Source: Thiorhodococcus drewsii AZ1
GTDB taxonomy: Bacteria > Pseudomonadota > Gammaproteobacteria > Chromatiales > Chromatiaceae
Direction: 5' to 3'
Assembly: GCF_000224065.1 (NCBI RefSeq)
Contig: NZ_AFWT01000008.1
Span: 62,001-126,000 of the forward strand
DNA: 64,000 nucleotides
Notes under the pieces: generated by a model
Told to the model about the DNA's origin: nothing
The model's input: only the letters and a program-made list of their open reading frames with translations
The model's database searches: none
Shown here: positions 58,331-64,000 of the stretch, piece after piece
Position numbering within the stretch: position 1 is the stretch's first letter
Layout: the number at the start of each line of letters is the position of its first letter
Made by a program: the position numbers and the translations under genes

Positions 58331-60492
58331 GCCGCGCCCGCCATCAGTCGTCCGACCGCGCGGCGCAGCCGGGTCAGGATCTCCTCGCGTCCGCTGGCGT
58401 CCAGGCAGCGGGCCAGGTCTCGCGCTGGGCGAAGCTGCAGACAGACGGCGACCAGGATTGCCGCCTCATCGGCGGTGACGACCCCCTGTTGCATGGCGGG
58501 TGCGAGGCGTTGCTGGGTGAGTTGGTGAAGCAGTGGCAAGCTGGCCTCCAGTGTGCGATGGCCCGCGACGAATCCTCGGAGCTCGTCGCGGCTGTCCGAA
58601 TCCAGATCCGTTGGGGCGAGATGCGGTGGCGTGTCGAGGGTGCGGATGAGCGCCGCCGCGATCGAGGGGGCCAGTCGCCGCAACGGTCCGGCGAGCAGGA
58701 CCGGAAGTCGCGCGGTCAGGCGCCCCTGGGCGCGGCGGATGAGTCGGTCGCCCCGATCGCTCGTCGCCCCGGCGACCACGACCGCATGCTCGCCGCTCGC
58801 CGCGTTGCGGCTGGTGCCGATCTGTAGCGTCGCATGGCCGCAATGGTGCCAGAAGCGCAGTAGCTCGGGGGTGGCGCCGAAGCTGGCGCCGACCAGGTCC
58901 AGATCCTCGCTCACCGCCTGCCGCTGTACCAGATGCAACAGCATGCGGCCGAGACCTCGGCGCGCGGCCGCCGGATGCACGGCGATGCGGATCACCCGCA
59001 GATAGCGCAGTTGTGGTGCATCCATCAGACCGGCATGGGCGGAGAGCGTCTGAGGCAGCAGATGGCCGCGCGGACGGCGGTGTCCCATGAAGATGGCCTC
59101 GCGTAGTGAGGCGTCCTCGAAGCCGCCTTCCTCGGCCGCGAGCAGCGTGGCGGCGACATGCCCGTCGTGACGCAGCACCAGCACCCGAACGTTGGGGCCA
59201 TCCAGGAGCATACGCAGATCCATCGGGCGGGTTTGGTAGTGGGCCAGCACCAGGAGTCCGAACAGTTCGCTGAGCGTTCTTTCGTCCTTGACGAGCGCGT
59301 CTCGGTCGAGTCGCTCGAAGCGGCAGTTCCCCGGGCTCGCCGAGGCCAGTTTGTCGTCGGGTGCCGGGGTGGCGTCGAGCAGAAGCGCGCGCAGTGTCAG
59401 GGCCTCCAGCGGATCCTCGGGTGCCCAGCGGATCGGCGTGGACAGCTCGATCGCGCGCCAGTTGGGTGTGAGATGGTCGAGCGTTGCGCGAAAACGGATC
59501 TCGAAGCCGCGTCCGGTGCCCTCGTAGCCGTGAACCGTGGTCGAGAAGACGATCCGGCGATAGTGCGCGAGCAGGGCGTCGAGCAGCGGGGTCGGAATGG
59601 CGGCCGCCTCGTCGATCAGCAGCAGATCGGCCTCGGGGCGCTCCTCGACGATGGCGTCCGGCGAGAGGAATAGAATCCGCTCCCTGGCGTTCGGTCGCTC
59701 GGTCTCCGTCAGCACGCAATCGAGATGGGCGAAGACGCTGTCGACGCTGGCGCGTTTGGGTGCGGTCAGCAGGATGCGCAGCTCCGTCTCGCACAGCAGA
59801 CGTCCGGCGGCGATGCCCAGCGCGGCGCTCTTACCGCGTCCGCGATGGGCCGTCATCACCAGCGGCCGGCGCGCGCGGCCGCGTGCGGTCTTGAGGATGG
59901 CCTCGACCGCGAGCCTTTGGTCGGCGGTGTTGGGCTGGCTGCCGGTCGTTCGGTGCTCTGCCGGAGCCGGTTGCGCGCGCGGTGTGTCGGCTGTCCATTG
60001 GGCCGGCTCGGTGTCGGATTCGCGCAGATGCAGGATGCCCTCGGCGTCCTGGAGCGTTCGGACCAAGCGGGCCAGGAAGCGTCCGCCGACCGCTTCGGCG
60101 CCGTGCGGCCAGACGGCGATGCGCTCGGCCTGGGGATCCGGCAGAGTGGGCCAGACGTCGAGCGGCGGGGCGAGCAGGATCAGCAGCCCGCCGCCGCGAA
60201 TGGCCCCGGTGGCGGCACCGAATCCGTCCGGATCGAATCCGCTGTGGGCGTCGAAGACCAGCAGGTCCAGGTCTTGGCCCAGCAGGGCGAACGCGGAGCG
60301 CATCGGGTGCACCTGGGGCGCGATGGGGCGCTCGGAGAGCCAGACGGTTTCGACTCCCACGAGTCCGTCCACCAGCTCCCGCGCCCGCTCGGCCGTCCAA
60401 TCCGCCGAGCCGCTGAGGAGCAGGGTGCGTCGTTGGTTGGCCGAACGGGCCTGTTCGATCAACGGGATGAGACGGTCCTGCCGTTCGTTCAT
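58327..60492 (-). CDS. tmcA: tRNA(Met) cytidine acetyltransferase TmcA
   Basis: A 721-residue enzyme making N4-acetylcytidine at position 34 of elongator tRNA-Met. N-terminal DUF1726-like domain, RecD-like helicase module with Walker A TAHRGRGKSAALG (about 215-227) and LLLIDEAAAIPTPLL, then a GNAT domain (RVIRIAVHPAAARRGLGRMLL) and a C-terminal tRNA-binding tail. Probably cotranscribed with the zinc-ribbon gene upstream and the phosphatase downstream. Confidence 0.95.
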   Translation of the reverse strand: MNERQDRLIPLIEQARSANQRRTLLLSGSADWTAERARELVDGLVGVETVWLSERPIAPQVHPMRSAFALLGQDLDLLVFDAHSGFDPDGFGAATGAIRGGGLLILLAPPLDVWPTLPDPQAERIAVWPHGAEAVGGRFLARLVRTLQDAEGILHLRESDTEPAQWTADTPRAQPAPAEHRTTGSQPNTADQRLAVEAILKTARGRARRPLVMTAHRGRGKSAALGIAAGRLLCETELRILLTAPKRASVDSVFAHLDCVLTETERPNARERILFLSPDAIVEERPEADLLLIDEAAAIPTPLLDALLAHYRRIVFSTTVHGYEGTGRGFEIRFRATLDHLTPNWRAIELSTPIRWAPEDPLEALTLRALLLDATPAPDDKLASASPGNCRFERLDRDALVKDERTLSELFGLLVLAHYQTRPMDLRMLLDGPNVRVLVLRHDGHVAATLLAAEEGGFEDASLREAIFMGHRRPRGHLLPQTLSAHAGLMDAPQLRYLRVIRIAVHPAAARRGLGRMLLHLVQRQAVSEDLDLVGASFGATPELLRFWHHCGHATLQIGTSRNAASGEHAVVVAGATSDRGDRLIRRAQGRLTARLPVLLAGPLRRLAPSIAAALIRTLDTPPHLAPTDLDSDSRDELRGFVAGHRTLEASLPLLHQLTQQRLAPAMQQGVVTADEAAILVAVCLQLRPARDLARCLDASGREEILTRLRRAVGRLMAGAA

Positions 60493-60498
60493 GTCGGG

Positions 60499-60795
60499 CT
60501 ATTTGAACAGATCATCGGCGGCGCTGCGTAGCTGGTCCGGGTCCGTACAGCCGTTTCCAGCGTCATTGGGCGAGGTCGGCTCGAACAGCTCGCAAAAATT
60601 CGCCCGGGTCTTGTCCAGAACCCGCTCCACCATGGGTTCACGACATGCGTTGGCCAGTCCGGGGGCGTAATGGGCGCAGTTGCGGCAGCAGCGGGTCGGT
60701 TTGTCGCATGCGCGGCAGCTTGCCTCGCGTCCGTAATCGGCGGCGGTCAGGGCGCCGCCGCAGTTCCAGCAGTGACCTAGGATGGTGTCTGGCAT
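60499..60795 (-). CDS. Small zinc-ribbon protein (98 aa)
   Basis: Begins MPDTILGHCWNCGGALTAAD; Cys pairs CWNC, CRAC and CRNC, then CRE and C in NFCELF, form a zinc-ribbon-like pattern. GGAGG lies seven bases before the ATG at 60795, which decides the start over 60810. Family not named with confidence. Six bases upstream of tmcA, so probably in the same operon. Confidence 0.65.
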   Translation of the reverse strand: MPDTILGHCWNCGGALTAADYGREASCRACDKPTRCCRNCAHYAPGLANACREPMVERVLDKTRANFCELFEPTSPNDAGNGCTDPDQLRSAADDLFK

Positions 60796-60889
60796 CGTTC
60801 GACCTCCCAATAGGATCGGTTCATGAATGTGCGCCGATCATAAGCAATCGGGAGGCGGCGGACATGGACTCCTGCCCATCGCCGTCCAT

Positions 60890-61327
60890 TCAGGACCCGC
60901 CGAGCGTGATGGCCGCGAGTACCAGATAGCGCCCGCCCTTGGCGAACGTCACCAGACAGAGCAGGCGCCAGAGCGGTTCGCGCAGGACTCCCGCGACCAG
61001 CGTGAGCGGGTCGCCCACGACCGGGGCCCAGCTCAGCAGCAGAGACCAATGGCCCGCGCGGCGATAGAAGGACTCGGCCCGTTCGAGTTGTTCAGGGCCG
61101 ATGGGGAACCAGGGGCGGTCGCGCCAACGTACCAGGGAACGCCCGAGCCACCAATTGACGACCGAGCCCAATACATTGCCGGTCGTGGCGACCGCCAGCA
61201 GGCTCCAGGAGGAATAGTCGTCGGACAGCAGCAGTCCGATCAGCAGCGCCTCGGACTGCAACGGCAATAGTGTGGCTGCGCCCAGTGCCGACAGGAACAG
61301 CGCCAGATAGCCGGACAGTTCCAGCAT
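60890..61327 (-). CDS. YqaA / DedA-like membrane protein
   Basis: A 145-residue inner-membrane protein with about four hydrophobic segments. TLLPLQSEALLIGLLL, NVLGSVVNWWLGRSLVR and SWAPVVGDPLTLVAGVLR match the YqaA group of the SNARE-associated/DedA superfamily. Role uncertain, possibly lipid or proton-related. Same strand as the tmcA group, 95 bases upstream of the zinc-ribbon gene. Confidence 0.85.
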   Translation of the reverse strand: MLELSGYLALFLSALGAATLLPLQSEALLIGLLLSDDYSSWSLLAVATTGNVLGSVVNWWLGRSLVRWRDRPWFPIGPEQLERAESFYRRAGHWSLLLSWAPVVGDPLTLVAGVLREPLWRLLCLVTFAKGGRYLVLAAITLGGS

Positions 61328-61509
61328 GAGGGAGTTCGGGCCTCAGTCGCCTTGATTCGGCGCGGTCTCTATGCGCGCACGCGGATCGACGAACGCCTGG
61401 TCGATGTTCGGTGCTTTTGACGTCCTGGAGATCTGTTGCGTGTTGGAGCGGGGTTGCGGTGGCCGCGACCCGCCTGAGGGTTTTCTCGGACGGATCGCGC
61501 GCGTGCGCC

Positions 61510-61719
61510 TTATTGGCCGTTATCCGGATTCTGCTCGTGTTTCGTCGGGGCCACAGGGATGCAGCGAATTCCGACCGCGCGGCGGACGACGCTGGTCGTC
61601 ATGGTGCCGTCTGGTTTGAGTGCGTCTTGCGGCTCCTCGGATGCCACTGGCGCTTCGTCCGGGTCGTCTCGGGGGGTGCAGCGGATACCGAACGCGTGGC
61701 GAACGATGGTGGTCTTCAT
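61510..61719 (-). CDS. Repeat-containing small protein (69 aa)
   Basis: Starts at ATG 61719, overlapping the stop of the secreted protein as ATGA, so it is translationally coupled. Sequence begins MKTTIVRHAFGIRCTP and repeats as MTTSVVRRAVGIRCIP after an acidic, Pro-rich linker. The DNA repeat extends upstream of the first ATG (LEPDFT / LKPDGT), so a unit of about 65 bases has duplicated. No signal or membrane segment. Function unknown. Confidence 0.55.
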   Translation of the reverse strand: MKTTIVRHAFGIRCTPRDDPDEAPVASEEPQDALKPDGTMTTSVVRRAVGIRCIPVAPTKHEQNPDNGQ

Positions 61720-62264
61720 GGTGAAGTCTGGCTCCAGTGAATGCCGGTTAAACCGGTCTCGACGGCTGTTCGAGCGGTCTTCCAGTCGGGTGGTTGAGTC
61801 TGCGCCGCCTTCATGGCTGCATCGATCGCTGTCCGTGACCGGTTCAGCGGCAGCCATCCGAGCCTGGTCTCGGCTCGATAGCGTTCGGAGGCGCTGGCTT
61901 GCGTTTCGAGCCGGATGGCGATCCAGCGATCCCCATCGGCCTCGCGTCCCAGCGAGGACATGGCCTCGTCTTGTTCCTCCTGGATTTCCTCATCCTCCGC
62001 CGGAAGCCCCAGTAGGGTCAAGTCGTCGCGCGCATTCTGGATCGCGACCCGCAGTAGGCCCGCCTCATGGTCGGTGATCGCCGATCGGGCCCGTTCGAGA
62101 TTGTCGTGGATGTCGGTGGCGAGCGTTTGGACCATCGGCCACTGCTGCTGGTCAGGGGGCGGCTGCACCTGACCCGATGTTGGGGACGCGGCGAAGGTGC
62201 CAGCGCAGTTGACGGCCAGGAGGGCGGTAAGGATGCACGCGAGGGGGCGGTTGAGGTCAGGCAT
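61716..62264 (-). CDS. Secreted helical protein (182 aa)
   Basis: Signal peptide MPDLNRPLACILTALLAVNCAGTFA, then a helical region (DIHDNLERARSAITDHEAGLLR, AIQNARDDLTLLGLP) that resembles YfdX-type proteins, and a segment WIAIRLETQASASERYRAETRLGWLPLNRSRTAIDAAM. The Met at 62264 starts the signal peptide. Coupled to the 69-residue gene. Function unknown; YfdX resemblance is weak. Confidence 0.6.
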   Translation of the reverse strand: MPDLNRPLACILTALLAVNCAGTFAASPTSGQVQPPPDQQQWPMVQTLATDIHDNLERARSAITDHEAGLLRVAIQNARDDLTLLGLPAEDEEIQEEQDEAMSSLGREADGDRWIAIRLETQASASERYRAETRLGWLPLNRSRTAIDAAMKAAQTQPPDWKTARTAVETGLTGIHWSQTSP

Positions 62265-62646
62265 GAGTCGAGCTCCAGGGAGGATTCCAGCCATTCTTGG
62301 GCAAATGATGGGCCAAGGCTCGAGTGTCGTGAGACCGGTGAATGCATCCTCACGAGAGGGAGGCGTCGGGTCTTTATCACCATCGTGACTGGAAACGTTG
62401 GTCCATATGCACCAAAGGCGATGCTGCCGAACTCGGCTCTCCCTCGCGCTCGGGCGCAACGCCGTGCCTGTAGTTCGGGCGACCCAGTCTGTCGGCACAA
62501 GGATGTGCCGAGATTACGCTCGTCTGGCGCTGGATGCATTGGAAGAGGATGTGGGGCGGTGCGCCGACTTGGGTGGCGCCTTGAGAGGGCGGCCCCCTGG
62601 GCCGGGCGCCGGTCCAGGGGCTGGAGTTTGCGGGCGAACCCGTCGA
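62265..62646. other. Intergenic region with GC-rich hairpin
   Basis: A 382-base spacer. At 62594-62620 CCCCTGG-g-CCGG / CCGG-t-CCAGGGG forms a strong hairpin with one mismatch, 27 bases after the DsrE-like stop on the minus strand; it is the likely transcript end. The rest should hold the promoter of the secreted protein gene; no other gene was found. Confidence 0.5.
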
Positions 62647-63120
62647 TCAGGGCTTGATGTAGGTGAATCCCATCTGCTGCAGTCGCGAGAGCTCCGCGAC
62701 ACCGCTTGGGACGATGTCTGCATCCTCCACGTCATAGAGCGCGTCTCTGGGGATGTTGCGTCCCTTCAACGTGTTGGCGCAGACCTCGAAGGCGACGCCC
62801 TGCTGTTTGAGGCCGGCGATTCGGGCCTGCATCTCAGAGGTCCCGTTGGCGACCTTCATCTTGGTCCCTTCCAGATAGTCTGGGTCCATCACCAGCGAGA
62901 CGCCGTCGCCATGCATCACGATCTTGAGTTCGATGTTGTCGGCGCCGACGGCATTGACGTGGTTCTGCACGTTGCGCAAGGCGGCGACCTGTGCTTGGGC
63001 GTCGTCGCCGTTGATGTGATAGACAACCTTTTGTTTTCCGTAGCGGTCGTTGGCCAGGAGCGGGCTGCTGAGCGTGATGGCGATCAGGATGAGGGCGAGT
63101 GTTGTGAGTGGGCGTTTCAT
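62647..63120 (-). CDS. Periplasmic DsrE family protein
   Basis: A 157-residue protein. Signal peptide (MKRPLTTLALILIAITLSSPLLA), then a DsrE/DsrF-like fold: KQKVVYHINGDDAQAQVAALRNVQNHVNAVG, ELKIVMHGDGVSLVM, and a Cys in VAFEVCANTLKGR. Cytoplasmic DsrE relatives carry sulfur; exported ones like this are common in sulfur oxidisers but are uncharacterised. GGAG lies six bases before the ATG at 63120. Confidence 0.85.
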   Translation of the reverse strand: MKRPLTTLALILIAITLSSPLLANDRYGKQKVVYHINGDDAQAQVAALRNVQNHVNAVGADNIELKIVMHGDGVSLVMDPDYLEGTKMKVANGTSEMQARIAGLKQQGVAFEVCANTLKGRNIPRDALYDVEDADIVPSGVAELSRLQQMGFTYIKP

Positions 63121-63556
63121 CATCTTCTCCAACGGTGGATCTTTATTGGTTGTCGTGGATGACGCCGACCTTGCCCGTCCGGAGCGCAGCCGACGCGGGA
63201 CCCGCGAGAGACGCCGGATCCTCCCGGAGAGACGCGCGGAGCGCGTCTTCCAGGCTCTGAACTGCTCCTTGATGTGGCGAGCCCTCGCCCGATGATTCCG
63301 CTCCCCTAGGAAGAGATTCCTGCGATGAGGCGGCGTGAAGGCGGGTGGGTGAAGGCTCTCGACGGCCCGAGTGCAGGGGCCGATCGTGGCGAGATAGGGG
63401 CGCGATCGAAGGGTCGCAATGCTGGTGTGGTCTTGGGAAGTGGCATGCTTCGTGCTTTCGTTATCCCGAATCCGAATGGTTGCGCGGCCTGTCACGGTGG
63501 CCCTGTTTCCAGTTCGGACTCGGGTTTTTCACGACATCTCGCTGGAGGTACGTACC
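63121..63556. other. Divergent intergenic region
   Basis: A 436-base spacer between the DsrE-like and DUF3096 genes. It contains a perfect hairpin GACGCGC (63231-63237) gga GCGCGTC (63241-63247). A plus-strand frame through it carries a CAACH string but lacks coding signs. No gene is supported. Confidence 0.4.
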
Positions 63557-63697
63557 ATGGGTATCATGATGATTTCCCCATTGCTTTCGCTGCTGGCCGG
63601 GGTCGCTATCCTCGTCTGGCCAAGGCTTCTCAATTACATCGTCGCCTTCTATCTCATCTTTTTCGGTCTGCTCGGCTTCGTGGCTCAGATGCAATGA
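63557..63697 (+). CDS. DUF3096 family membrane peptide (46 aa)
   Basis: MGIMMISPLLSLLAGVAILVWPRLLNYIVAFYLIFFGLLGFVAQMQ-type sequence with two hydrophobic helices separated by WPRLLNY, which is the DUF3096 pattern. GGAGG lies eight bases before the ATG. Role unknown. Followed by a hairpin at 63721. Confidence 0.8.
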   Translation: MGIMMISPLLSLLAGVAILVWPRLLNYIVAFYLIFFGLLGFVAQMQ

Positions 63698-63720
63698 GAC
63701 GCGTGCGGCATTCGTACAAC

Positions 63721-63747
63721 GGACTCGGCCCGAGTCGGGCCGAGTCC
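63721..63747. terminator. Hairpin downstream of the DUF3096 gene
   Basis: GGACTCGGCCC (63721-63731), loop GAGTC, GGGCCGAGTCC (63737-63747): a perfect 11-bp stem about 24 bases after the stop. The following T run is weak (CATTCC). Probable terminator, usable by the convergent right-edge gene as well. Confidence 0.65.
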
Positions 63748-63856
63748 ATTCCTCGAAAGACCACTGCGGATCGGTCGTCACGGCGCTGGAGCGCCGTGCG
63801 AATTGGATGGCGGGGTCATGTCTGAAAACGGGATACGAGGTCGATCGGCAATCGTC

Positions 63857-64000
63857 TAAGTTGAGCGCTTCACGCGCTTGTCGGTGATGTACACCTGCCC
63901 ATCGAGTTCTGTCGAGCGCAACGCTTCGAGTTTTTCGCCGGCGCAGAGGACGCTCAAGGATTCGCCTGTTGTCGGGTCGTAGACGATCCCATGCATCGAG
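63857..64000 (-). CDS. C-terminal fragment of an unidentified protein at the right edge
   Basis: Reading leftward the frame gives MHGIVYDPTTGESLSVLCAG, then EKLEALRSTELDGQVYITDK and RVKRST before TAG at 63857-63859. The frame is open to the window edge, so the true start may be outside. Composition looks coding. Not recognised. Confidence 0.45.

Noticed and set aside
63325-63825. Plus-strand frame with CAACH, reminiscent of a c-type heme site
   Set aside because: It lacks a signal peptide and overlaps the well-supported DUF3096 gene and a terminator; a lone CxxCH by chance is expected.

Overview
The window looks like chromosomal DNA of a GC-rich gammaproteobacterium. The best guess is a purple sulfur bacterium or close relative (Chromatiaceae type). 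This rests on the gene set (Hda with its usual purM/purN/CDP-alcohol transferase neighbours, PstSCAB, TmcA, ParE, FolE2, GlgX, a periplasmic DsrE-like protein, a SoxW-like thioredoxin) and on heptad intergenic repeats. No rRNA, tRNA, CRISPR array, transposase or phage gene was seen.

Layout. 1-7.7 kb: the 3' part of a large FAD/Fe-S oxidoreductase, a spacer with one small ORF, oxyR, and clpB behind a sigma-32-like promoter. 7.7-13.8 kb: a PDC-sensor-like protein, a DUF4124 protein, a striking heptanucleotide array, then a leftward run (thiamine-binding-type protein, phosphoesterase, hslO, CNT nucleoside transporter) and two small hypotheticals. 13.9-24 kb: a PAS-PAS-GGDEF-EAL-CZB protein, a DUF1566 protein, purMN, a CDP-alcohol phosphatidyltransferase, hda, a WrbA-type reductase, a periplasmic thioredoxin, acylphosphatase, cpdA and a rubrerythrin. 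24-32 kb: mltD, a Maf protein, glgX, a 30-residue membrane peptide, DUF2750, and a lysR / azoR-pirin divergent pair.

32-42 kb: an EAL-CBS-GGDEF protein coupled to a chemoreceptor, a Fic-like protein with an altered active site, the pstS-pstC-pstA-pstB phosphate transporter with Pho-box-like repeats, and an SDR oxidoreductase. 42-46.5 kb: an accessory-looking pair, a serine hydrolase fused to an autotransporter barrel and a second beta-barrel protein. 46.8-53.3 kb: a CysZ/J-domain fusion, a MenH-like hydrolase coupled to folE2, ispA-xseB, and parE. 53.3-64 kb: a 1199-residue binding-protein/PAS/GGDEF/EAL/BLUF blue-light sensor, YceH, a phosphatase, tmcA, small zinc-ribbon and YqaA proteins, a secreted protein translationally coupled to a repeat-containing 69-residue protein, a DsrE-like protein, DUF3096, and a fragment at the right edge.

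Themes. Three multidomain c-di-GMP proteins plus one chemoreceptor and one PDC-type protein indicate heavy investment in signalling. Stress and redox functions (OxyR, ClpB, Hsp33, rubrerythrin, azoreductase, thioredoxin) are also concentrated here. The most unusual items are the BLUF fusion, the CysZ/J-domain fusion, the autotransporter hydrolase and the heptad repeats.
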